A model generated the notes under the pieces. It was given only the letters and a program-made list of their open reading frames with translations, made no database searches and had not been told where the DNA came from. A stretch of DNA of 64,000 bases from the NCBI GenBank assembly GCA_963989245.1, contig OZ022345.1:46437493-46501492 (forward strand), written 5' to 3'. Both the position numbers and the translations under genes were made by a program. Origin of the DNA: Nansenia antarctica (lineage: Eukaryota; Chordata; Actinopteri; Argentiniformes; Microstomatidae). The number at the start of each line of letters is the position of its first letter. Position 1 is the first letter of the stretch. Positions 30,500-41,295 of this stretch are shown here, in pieces.

Positions 30500-33400
30500 T
30501 CAGAAGTAATCCCTCCGCCGTGAGTCGTCGCTGATGAAGGACGGGTTCCACTGTGCTGGGTAGATACAGGAGTGGCGTGAACCAGGGAGACCAGAGAATG
30601 GGTAGAGGCCGTTCCTCTCTAGGTCAGAGTTACGCAACGCAGGCTGCAAAAGAGGAGAATGACACGGTCACAGGATGCCGAGAGAAATACACAACCATCC
30701 CTAAACCCACTGTGGTGCTGGACATGTCCAGCAATAGCACAAACAGCAGCCATTTCATTAAATAGGCTCTGTGGTTCTATTACTGTCCTTTGACGACCAA
30801 GTGTCATATGACATGTAATTCAACAGGAAGTTCAAAAACTGAAAATGCTTTCATTAGTTTAGTCGATATCGCACTCATCTTCTGAGCAGAGTTTCTGTGT
30901 TTGCAGTGTCATCATGGGCCTGTATTTGGAGAAGATGGGCTAACATCTGTGTGCTTACTGAGTAGTAGATATCAGTCATCTGGAGTAGGTTCTTGGTGCT
31001 GCCGTTCTCCTGCATCTCAATGGTCTCCCTGCCCCACTCCATAGACACCCTGTTACTCTTTGGGAACTCTGCATACGGAGACATTTGAAAATCTCCGCTT
31101 TTGAAAATGATCTTATTGATGTCATTCTTGTCTTTCCTGTGAAAAGATACAAAGACAAACGGAAGACAGAAGAATATTAGCTCACCCAATATGGCAGCAG
31201 AAATATATAGGCAGAAAGTTAGGAATTAGGTGTTATGTCACGTTATTGCTGTGTTATTACATAGTAAATACATTGGTAACCATTTATTTTAAAGCCCTGT
31301 TTCAGCTGGCATTTACCCAATATTCTAAAATAAACAATTTGATAACTATGTTGTGACAAGGGTACTCACATAAATAAATCCAACACCATTAGCAACTATC
31401 TGGTACTAAATGGCACAAAATGGTGCTTGAGTCAGTGAATGTTAACGAAACAGTGTGCTTTCCCCGAAACCCATATCAGGGTATTTAAGCCAAGAAGTAT
31501 AAACGCCATCCCTTGATATTGAATGTGTATGGTAAAAGCGTAACATTTTGTTAGCTAGCCAACAAACAAACAGCCAGAACGTAAAAACTATTAATGTTAT
31601 GGCTTAGATATTCAAATGTGGAGTAACAGTGTGAAGAGCTGAATATTTCCATGTAAGATATATGTATGTGGACTTAAAACTGTAGGCGTGGCGGCAGTTC
31701 ACAGAATGTGTGGACATTTTCAAAAACCCTACAGCCACACTCTAGGTTCTGAAGATTCTACCATTCATTCCTATGGGCCAGATTTCACCACAAAAACTGG
31801 AATATTTCATAAACCGTTCACCAGAACCTTCCACAAAACAATCCATAATAACAAAATAGTGCAATGCAGTGAAACGCATGTTTTGACTTAGTGCAAAAAC
31901 TGTGGGAGGAGTAGCCGTAGCAAAATGTGGCTGTAATAATAAATAAATAATAAATATATGTGGGATAATAATGCATTTTCTAAGTGAGTACCTGCTTAAT
32001 ACAGGGCCATAAAACAAAGGGTTACCAAGACATTTTATAGTGTAATTGGCTACACTTACTTGCAGCAGGTGACGATTAGAGCAATAATGAGGATGAGGAG
32101 CAGAGCGCCCCCTGCAGGGGATACCACTACGGCAATCAGCTTGTAAACTACAGCCAAAACAAAGAATCACCATTATGTCAATATCCTAACCAAAGCACAA
32201 CAACGATTCATTTAGGACAAGATAAGAACATTTTTAAATGGCTTGCGGTGTCAGTCAGGTAACTGATTAAACTGTGATTTTCATATGCACAATTATTACA
32301 TCTTCAACTTACAGTTTCCGCAATTGAACCCTCCAAATCCAAATGTGCAGCTAAACAACAGAAACATACAATCAGATTCAATATCAAAACTAGGGGTGGG
32401 CATCGACGATCGATAATTGATCGATAAGGATCTTGGTCGATCACAAAATAAAACATTTGGTCGATCACAAAAAAAAAAAAAAAAGATCCTTATCGATCAA
32501 TTATCGATCGTCGATGCCCACCCCTAATCAAAACACATAACACCGTGGTCAGTGAAAGATCACTGTTTTTCAATTCTCAATGCTTACTTAACACAAGTGC
32601 CATTTTCCAGTTTCAGGCCATCTCCACATGCTGCAAAATGAGGAAGAGAGTAATGTTTCATCTGTATTTCTTTAAGTTGTTCTGCTGTTAAACTAAATGA
32701 ATAGATAATAGAATGACAATAACTGAACATCTCTGATGACACATAGCAATACCATCAGCATATGGGTTTTCTATTGACTAGCTAGTTTGAATGACACATA
32801 AATGTGAAAGCTTCAGAACATGGTGACCACCCAGCCACCTCCTCCCCAGCCTTACCTCTACAGTACAGTTCCTCAGTGCTGTGTTTGAAGTAGCCAGGGC
32901 GGCACTGGCAGAAGGTTGTCCCACTGGAGTCAGTGCAATGAGAGCTCTCTGTATCACACTGGGTCTTCTGGGCCATACACAGACTCTCCACTGTGAGAGG
33001 AGACCACAGGCCATTAGGATCACAGTCAGGGTTAGTTTAAGGCTAGGGTCAGAGTGAAGGTCATGGGGACAGGGTCAGGGGAGAGTCGGGGTTGGTTTAA
33101 GGCTAGGGTCAGGGTGAAGGTGTGATGGGGACAGGGTTAGTTTAAGGCTAGGGTCAGGGTGAAGGTGTGATGGGGACAGGGTTAGTTTAAGGCTAGGGTC
33201 AGGGTGAAGGTAATGGGGACAGGGTCAGGGTTAGTTTAAGGCTAGGGTCAGGGTGAAGGTGTGATGGGGACAGGGTCAGGGTTAGTTTAAGGCTAGGGTC
33301 AGGGTGAAGGTGTGGTGGGGACAGGGTCAGGGTTAGTTTAAGGCTAGGGTCAGGGTGAAGGTGTGATGGGGACCGGGTCATGAGGATAAGGAGGAGAGTG

Positions 33401-34538
33401 CTGTACCGTACCGTGATAGGAGAGCTGGTGGTGTAGGACCACTCTGCAGTGAGAGGAGGTGGAGTTGCAGTTCCTCATGGACGTCAGGATGCTGTGGTAC
33501 ACCTCGGAACTGGTCACATCAGTGGAGATGGAGAACATGTTCACAGCAGAGATACGCACCCCATTCTCCTCCCTGAAAATGTGAGAGGAGGAGAGATGTG
33601 TTCAGAAGGCCGGTGGTACACATTCAGTTGTGGTTCGAGAGACATTGTGAACAACACCAGATCCAATGTTTAGGGTGAACAAAGACGCACCTTTTACTAA
33701 GGGTCGAGCGGCGGTAGCCATGTAGGATTGACAGTGAAGCGTTGAGCTAGGGAAAAAAAAATCAAGAAAACACTGAGTATCATATTCATAATACCTTGGA
33801 TCTGATGTCTTAGCTGTGACAGAGATCAAGAGGTTGAATATGCACATTCCAACATTTCATATGGTAGTGATGGACAGTACTGACCAACTGGATTATCTCT
33901 CTCTGGATCTCATGCACGGCGACACTCCTAGAGAGGGGGCTATGATGCAGGTTGTTGACCCTGAAAGTCCCCAAGAAGGCCTTTGCTGTGGAGAAAAACA
34001 AATACACAAATACTAGGGTTAAACCCACAAACAGCGGCATAAAGAGGAGTCTCACCCACAATCACTACACTTTTTATTTTTTGATGGGTAGTGGTGGCCT
34101 AGCGAATAGTGAGTCGGAACTCGTGATCAGGTCATGAGTTCAAATCCCATTTGGAAACACCACCACTAGTGTGCCCTTGAGTAAGTACTCCAGGGAGACT
34201 GTCCCTGTCATTTCTCATTTCTAATCTAAGTAAGTTGCTTTGGATAAAAGTGTCTGCTAACTGGTGTGAATGAGATGCGTCTCTCATGTTGTCGATCTAT
34301 CCGTAACATTATGATCGGTAAGTGTGGACCGCTGTTATTTAGCTACGTGCAGCAGCCTTCTAGTGTCAAATAGCGAACCATCCCTTTAACCAGCAGCGGA
34401 GTCCTCACCTCGCGTACAGGTGCGTCCGTCCTCCAGGTCAAAGCCCAGCGGACACTCACAGCTGAAGGAGCCCCTGGTGTTGACACATCTGGACTCCGAG
34501 GGGCAGGGGTTGTTCTGACACTCGTCCACATCTGACCC

Positions 34539-34621
<83 letters not shown>

Positions 34622-37600
34622 ACTCAGCATACAAGAGAAGCAGCTGAATATACAGTACATGGTTTCCCATTTCCAACACAACTGGAGCAGAGTACCGTAG
34701 ATAGAAAGCAGGTCTCACCATCATTGCAGGTAGGTCCTGTCCATGCTTGCAGACAGTGGCAAGTGAATCCACTCCCTCCCTCTGTCTCACACACCCCTCC
34801 GTTCACACAGGGGTTTGACTCGCATGCATTCCCTGAAGGTTACAGAAGGTTTTAGACTGACTGAAGAGCTACTGTACTCCGTTATATCCACACAGTGTTT
34901 TTGATTAGGTTCAGAATGCCTTGATTTCCCCATTACGAGACAAACAATGTTGTAGAGGCGAATCCAGATAATAAACATTCCTAAAGACAAACCTAATCTT
35001 GCTCTTGAGGAAACCCACACTTAAACACACATTTTCTCAGGTAAATCACATGAGAAATCACCCGAAATCACAGTGTACTTGTAGAACCTCCTCTGGAATG
35101 GGTCCTAAACAAAGGACCCAAAGTAGCCAAAAAAGTTCACCAACCTGGTGCAGATGTAGAACTGATTGTCGAACTCTCCATTTGAGGTGTAGTGACTTGG
35201 ATCTCCGTGGTTCCCCTATCTGTTTGCTTCCCTGTGGTGTGTGCTGCCACAGTGTTCCTGGTGGGGGTGCTCTTGCTGTAGGAGGCTGCGGTGGTGGTGA
35301 TGGTAGCGGTGGTGGTGGTGGCATGGCCTCTGTGTGTTGTGGTGTTGCCTGGCGTAGCGGTGCTGGTCTCCAGGTGCAGCGTGGTGACGTCGGTGGAGAT
35401 AACACCTGTTGAGGGTCTCTGGGTCTGGGTGGCAGTCGTCTGAGCCGGAGAGGGGCGCTGAGGGGTAGAGGCGGAGGTCTGGAGCCCCGGGGTGGTTTCT
35501 GTGGTGGCGGGTGGCATAGTGGGCTGGGTGGTGTGGTGGGCCTTTACCGTGGTGCTGGGCTGAACCGTCTGCGTGGTGGCCAGAGGGAGGGTGGGAGTGG
35601 CGCGGGTCTCGGTGGTGGCTCTGTAGGTCTCGTCCTCTGTGACTTGTGACCTCTCAGTGACAGTCACCGGTGGGGTGGACAGGACCTCCGTCGCCACCGC
35701 TGGCCTCTCTGTCTTCGGGATGAACGGCGGCTGGCCTGAGAGGAATCTGGACAGGGAGTCGTCCACCGCAGTGACAACGTCTGTCATGGTGGGGGGGGGT
35801 GCAGTGGTTAGAACGAGGCTGGTGCTGTCCTCCGCAGTTTGGGATGGGACTCCCTCTGTTTCCCCCTGGCCCGGGGTGCTGACAGGGCCTGTGGAAGACT
35901 CAGTGGAGGTCCCAGTGTTGACGAAAAGGTCTCCGCCCTGCTGAGAGGTGTTGGTCGGGCCATTCTCTGATGATAGGATAGGGGGGACGGAGGAAACAGA
36001 CACCCCGTCCTCTGACTGGGTTGTCCTGCCTTCAGAGGCGTAGCTGGGGTCTGTGGTATCTTTCTCCCGCCTGCTGTTATCGACCACGCTAAGAGGGGGC
36101 GTGGAGTTGGGGGTTCCGTCCTCAGATGCCGAGGTGAGGTCAGACTGGGTCACGTTGGGGGGTCCCGTCAGTGGGTGGGTGCCTCTGGAAAGAGCAGGCC
36201 ACTCTTCTTCTGCGGGTTTACCCTGGAAAGAGGAATTGGTGGGGAGGTGAGAGCCCGATGTAGTGTCCATGCTATCTGGCCCCGTGGAGGAAATCCTATC
36301 AGTGTAGTCTCCGGCCCCTGTGCTTCCTGTCTGTAGACCCCATGTGGAGGCCTGGGAGGAGTTGGAGTCCTCTGTGTACATGGAGGTGCTGTTCGAAGTC
36401 ACAGACAGCGACAGCAAAGTCCTTTCTCCAGCTCGGCTGATGGTGGAGGAGATGTAGGTGCTGTCGGTGTGGACAGGGAGAGCCACATTGCCCATGTCTG
36501 TGGACTCCCCCTCCCCCTCGCGGACCGTTGGACTGCTGTCAGAGCTGTCCTGAGCCAGTCTGCCTCCAGTTGAAGGTGTCTCTGCTGAGAGCCCAGAGAT
36601 GTAGACGTCTGGGAGGCGTTTTGGTGTAGGCTCTTCCCACTGTGTGGTGGCCTCGCTGGCGGCCTCGGTTGGTGTTCCGGTGGGTGGCTCGGTGGCAGCC
36701 TCTGTGGTGGCCATGCTGGTTATCTTGGTGGTGGCTTTGCTGGTGACCTTACTGGTGGCCTCGGTGGCAGCCTTGCTGGTGACCTTACTGGTGGCCTCGG
36801 TGGCGGCCATGCTGGTGACCTTACTGGTGGATTCGCTAGCAGCCTTGCTGGTGACCTTACTGGTGGATTCGCTAGCAGCCTTGCTGGTGACCTTACTGGT
36901 GGATTCGCTAGCAGCCTTGCTGGTGACCTTACTGGTGGCGGCCTTGCTGGTGACCTTACTGGTGGCCTCGGTGGCGGCCTTGCTGGTGGCCTCACTGGTG
37001 GATTCGCTAGCAGCCTTGCTGGTGGCCCCGACGGCAGTCTCTGTGGCGGCCTCGCTGATGATCTCTGTGGTGGTCTTGCTGGTGATCTCACTGGCGACCT
37101 CGCCGGCCACAACTATCGTAGACCTCATCTGCGCAGTGGACCAGCCAGTGGTTCCTTTTGATGTCCAGTTGTTTAGATGTTTGGATATGTGCGTGCTCTC
37201 CTTGGTAGCTGTGAGTGACACAAATACAGATAAACAAACACATACATAACCAAGTTAAATTAGATTACCATAGCACAGGCATAGGTTCAATAACCACCGA
37301 AAAACACTGTATCAATATGTTCTATTTACTTTTTCCAGTATTGAAGGACTTCTCATAGGAGAAACCCCGAGACAATTACTCCAATGGTCTGCAATGTGCA
37401 TATCATGCCAGCAGAGAGCACCCAAGAGGTCCTGTCTAGCTTCAAACCGTTAGTGGGAAGATGTTGTCAGAAATTGCGGCGGATGTAACGATTTTGGGTG
37501 GAGAACAACTGGCAGCCAAGTCTGTCTACTCTAACAAAAGCTTAGGCCCTAAATATGGAGGTGATTGCGTCCATTGGGAATATGCCATTTCCTTCCTAAA

Positions 37601-38883
37601 GCTGACCAGCAGAAGCCCATGTTAAAATACTGTCATTGCAGACATTAGCGTGTGCATGTACATACAGACTGTATACAGGCAACACATGTGACATTGAGGC
37701 AGAATTGGCCCTGGCTCATTGTTTTTGTGGAACATATTTGGATTTTCCCTACAAAAACAGTGAGTATCACAATAGAGTAAACAACTGACAGTTTGTGTCA
37801 AATCTATCAAGCAAGTTGATTGTGCATCATGTTGTATTTAGAGTGGTCAAAGGATCAGTCATTGCTACCATTATTATCATTAATATCAATGTCAATTCTG
37901 ACCCATAATTAGGATCAACAAGAGATCTCCAGGCCAAGACATACAGACACTTGACTAACTAAACTAACCTTTTAATATGTAGTGTAGTCTAATTTTTCGG
38001 ACTACTAAAATGATAAGTCTTCTCTAGGCCTAGACAACTCTAATGTCTCTAATGTCTCTAGGCCTAGACAACACTTTGACCACTTTCACGGAGGAAGAAC
38101 AAAGTGTCTAAACTAACTCCCTGGGTGTGGTGTTCATGTCTGTATGGCCACTGACGGCCTGTAGGGAGGGAAGCAGGCTGGCCTGGCTCCATCAGCCCCA
38201 ACTCAAGCACTGCTGCTGGGGGCTTTGAAACAATACTAGAGAGGAAGAGCCGCTGGACAACATCCTGCATACATGTGTAACACATAGCAACCACGGTAAA
38301 AAGTGAATGGAGGGAAGAGTTCAGCAATGGAACAGTCAGTCCACAGGGGCGTAGAGAATTAGGCCATTCGCCTCTAAGCTCTGGACCAAATCCACTGGCC
38401 TGTGCGCTGTAATCAAATGCAGACTGGAACATGTATTGGCACAGGCCATACGAAAGACTGTTTATTTTTCTTCTAAACCAGTGCCACCACTTCTGTGGCT
38501 CCCATATCATGCCCTATGCTATTACTTGAATGGATACTGTTCATTCAATAATTTGAGTCCATATAGTATAGACTACGTGAGAGAGATATTTACAATTAAA
38601 ATGACTGCACATCTCCATTAGGCCTACATAAAATACACAATTGTGCACACTCTATTTTGGTCCCAATGGAGGGAACGTTCCGTTCATGCTCATTACAGGC
38701 TAACTGACACTGAGGAATATAACATTTTAGGGGGAACAGCCAAAATTGGGCTTAATCCAGCAACAACACTGTGGTCTGTCTCGTGTACCATAACTGTGAA
38801 GACCTCTTTCAAAAGGCCATCATGTTGTTGTGTTGTGGTCGGAGCTGCTGTAACGTCTGAATTTCCCCTCGGGATCAATAAAG

Positions 38884-38943
<60 letters not shown>

Positions 38944-40622
38944 CATCCTTCACTTTCATTCAGAGAGGTTGCTACACTGTCCCCCTCTCTCTTGAAAAAT
39001 GGCCCTCACACGTCCTAAGGGCACTTCCAACAAAGACCTAAGAGAGACAATGCAGGATTACAACACTTATGTCACTGACACTTGACATTAAACTGCCTCT
39101 GGCTACCCATGTGGTAGTAACACTAATTACTGAAGTAGCAACATGTCAATAGCATTCCCTCAGGCTACATAGTAGTTTAGTATTCACTCTGTAACTGCAA
39201 AGTAATGGAGTTGAGCATGTGTGTAGGAGTAATGAACAGTACTAGTGATGCGAACATGTTAATATTTATGTTAATAGGTCATAGGAACCTTAGGCTAGTT
39301 TTAGGGCCAATCTTATAGCAAGAGTTAGCCTACCCCATCAATGTAGTGATTGGTAGATGTTGTGATAAGCATAGGTTAACTCTTATGTTTAATTATTCAT
39401 GGTAAGTGGGTGTCAACGCTTTAGAAAAGTTGATTAGTGCTCTGTTGAAATGTTGGCTCAAGTTATTAGGCCTATTCACTATGTTGAATCTATTCCAAAT
39501 AAATAAATGCTTGGGAATGAATAATTTATTCTTTTTGAATTATTTAACATGGGTGGTGTAAAAACAGTGCAATGCATGAATATATACCATACATAAATTA
39601 ATTCAACCAGGCGTTGAGAGTTATTTCTTTTTTCAATCTCAGTGTGACGTGGGCAGCAAGGTGAGATCTGGATTTCCAAGCAGGCCCACTAGAATGATCA
39701 CCAGAGAGACCTCATTGGAAGAGCTCTCTTGTCAATTCGTGAGCTTAGAATGAGAAGGTTCTATCTCCGTTTAGAATGATAAGGTTCTATCTCCGTTTAG
39801 AATGATACGGTTCTATCTCCGTTTAGAATGAGAAGGTTCTATCTCCGTTTAGAATGATAAGGTTCTATCTCCGTTTAAGGCAGTTCAGAGATATTGAGCG
39901 TCAAAGTTTTTACATTCCATTATGTTTTGTGAGATGGAACCTTTGTATTTTATGAATTACTAACTAAAAAATGTCAACATGTTAAAACTAACACCACACA
40001 GGCATTAATAAACACCTAATGGATCAGATTATGTTAAAAAAAAAAAAACTCAATTTTGACAAAAATTGAGATAGAACCTTATAATTCTAACGTCACGAAT
40101 TAGTTATAATTCATTCAAACAGAAAGGTATCTGAGTGTTAGCAAATGTCGCAATGCTGCATTTCCATATATTTGTTTCATTCTGTTCTGTAAAGAAATTC
40201 TGGTTCAATACTCGTAAAGAATCTCACCCACCTAGACTGCAGGATATCGATCATCTCACCTACCGATCCCGTTATCGGACGGGACAGTGTGTGACGGGAC
40301 AGTGTGTGTCGCGAATGACCCCCATTACCTTACCTAATGTTCTTCCAGTTGACGACCGTGTCTCATCAGGACGTGTGTGCGAGCGATCTGTCCCAGTGGA
40401 TAACTCCCTTAAGTCAGAAGTTGTTCCCGGAGTAAAAACGTTTTTAGGCAAGGCAGTTATCTCTTCAGAGTTGGTAAAAGTGCTGAAAGAAAAGAAGCCT
40501 CCCGTTACCCCTGTCCTGTCCATGTCGTTGCCTGGGGTGTAAGTCCATGCACTCCGGGGTCTCACAACCAGGACCACCGCCAGAGAGAAACGGAATACGT
40601 GAATCAACGAACACGTTTCCAT
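30500..40622 (-). CDS. heg1: HEG1, mucin-like endothelial receptor (heart of glass homolog)
   Basis: Thirteen coding exons, in transcript order: 40622-40334, 37208-35145, 34832-34719, 34531-34409, 33985-33885, 33746-33691, 33572-33412, 32990-32856, 32630-32588, 32350-32313, 32147-32060, 31136-30959, 30643-30500. All intron phases agree and the sum is 3534 nt (1177 residues). Exon 1 gives a signal peptide (METCSLIHVF start, leucine/valine core). Exon 2 is a 688-codon Ser/Thr-rich mucin stretch. Then come an EGF repeat, a Ca-binding EGF (DVDECQNNPC), a SEA-like segment, a Cys-rich segment, a membrane span (about residues 1044-1070) and a 106-residue tail ending NPSFISDDSRRRDYF. In the family this tail binds the KRIT1 FERM domain to control endothelial junctions and heart growth. 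Human HEG1 is 1381 residues. Extra small exons in intron 1 cannot be excluded. Confidence 0.95.
32391..32526. mobile_element. hAT-like palindromic MITE in HEG1 intron
   Basis: A 136-bp element with inverted arms of about 40 bp, TAGGGGTGGGCATCGACGAT at the left end and its inverse at the right. It is flanked by the exact 8-bp duplication ATCAAAAC (32383-32390 and 32527-32534). An 8-bp duplication and a TAGGG end are hAT hallmarks. The loop has an A-run and repeated GGTCGATCAC. Confidence 0.93.
33024..33375. repeat. Minisatellite in HEG1 intron, unit about 45-55 bp
   Basis: About seven tandem copies of a unit with GTTAGTTTAAGGCTAGGG and TCAGGGTGAAGG, differing mainly in whether GTGTGATGGGGACAGG or a shorter linker follows. 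It lies in the short intron between the SEA-like exon 33412-33572 and the Cys-rich exon 32856-32990, and runs almost up to both. Confidence 0.9.
34086..34280 (+). mobile_element. tRNA-derived SINE in HEG1 intron
   Basis: The same family as the SINE at 14633, with GGTAGTGGTGGCCTAGCGAA at the head, CATGAGTTCAAATCCC as the B box and the tail TAAGTTGCTTTGGATAAAAG then TGTCTGCTAA. It is more diverged and lacks a clear target duplication, so it is older. Confidence 0.85.
34540..34618. repeat. (CA)n microsatellite in HEG1 intron
   Basis: A 79-bp CA tract with one TA interruption that starts eight bases from the acceptor of the Ca-binding EGF exon, where a pyrimidine tract would normally stand. On the transcript it reads (UG)n, a sequence known to influence nearby splicing. 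Confidence 0.93.
38830..38945 (+). mobile_element. LINE 3' tail with (ATCT)n microsatellite
   Basis: The motif GAATTTCCCCTCGGGATCAA then TAAAGTATCTATC is a well-known end of fish non-LTR elements and is followed by about 14 ATCT units (38884-38942). Only the tail is recognisable. It lies in HEG1 intron 1. Confidence 0.75.
39734..40101. mobile_element. Inverted-repeat element with five 26-bp subterminal repeats
   Basis: The left end AATTCGTGAGCTTAGAAT and right end (inverse of AATTCGTGACGTTAGAAT) bound 368 bp. Both ends continue into AAGGTTCTATCTC. On the left side only, the 26-bp unit starting GGTTCTATCTCCGTTTAG repeats at 39757, 39783, 39809, 39835 and 39861. The interior has no frame of note. 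It lies in HEG1 intron 1, about 230 bp from exon 1. Superfamily unknown. Confidence 0.7.
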
Positions 40623-41154
40623 GATCAAAATCAAAATGAGCCGAAAACGGCAGCGAATCTATTCCAAATAACTAACGGTAAGTTGCCGTAGGCCACCATC
40701 AGTTCAGGAAGTCAGTTCCCCCCTAGTTAGTTTCTCATTTTGAATCCCCTCGGAGACCCCAAATATCCATTGAGGGCGATGGCGGGTAATACGTTTGGAG
40801 TCCGTGAAGTGAGGTTGAAACAGAAGCCTGTTATCACATCCGAGGCGCCTGGCTCCTCCCACACACAGCAGCTATGATAGTGTTCCACCCAGCAGGGGTT
40901 CACTAGTACCCCTAGTCTAGAAACTTCAAAAATCTGTTCCAGTTGTATAATGATTTGTTCATGGCAAGATTCATTTTAAGCATATGAAACGTTTTTACAA
41001 TGCATCAACTTCAATGATCTTCTCAGACAAGACAACTTTCTGCATACTAGGAACCAACCCCACAACCGTTAAATAAAGGCCCAAGACAGAGCCTACACTC
41101 GGTATCATTATCATCTTAATAAGAGGTCAAACACCGAATGGAAGAGAATTCACA
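40623..41154. promoter_or_regulatory. Short gap between HEG1 start and SLC12A8 3' end
   Basis: About 530 bp separate the HEG1 ATG from the SLC12A8 polyadenylation signal, so HEG1's 5' UTR and promoter must lie here or overlap the SLC12A8 trailer. The strands are the same, so this is a tight head-to-tail arrangement. No TATA box stands out. The stretch just upstream of the ATG is relatively CpG-rich. Confidence 0.45.
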
Positions 41155-41160
41155 TTTATT
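41155..41160 (-). other. slc12a8: Polyadenylation signal AATAAA of SLC12A8
   Basis: TTTATT on the plus strand is AATAAA on the coding strand, 136-141 nt after the SLC12A8 stop codon. It is the first canonical hexamer in the trailer. Confidence 0.6.
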
Positions 41161-41295
41161 GTAGGCCTAAATGTATTCCTTTTTAAATAAACGACATCAG
41201 AATCCACAATAACGGAAACAATAAATAGGGGCCCCATAACTGCCATTGAGAGGATGCATTTCAATCTGACTGCTTTCATCATTGAATGAGGGACA

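Noticed and set aside
33024..33375. GGGTTAG-containing repeats considered as interstitial telomeric sequence
   Set aside because: The unit is about 50 bp with only scattered TTAGGG-like pieces, not TTAGGG arrays.
36644..37249. 201-codon plus-strand frame rich in LVTLLVAS repeats, and a 130-codon minus-strand frame rich in RPP
   Set aside because: Both are shadows of the tandem-repeated HEG1 mucin exon: a repeat unit that is a multiple of three keeps all frames open.
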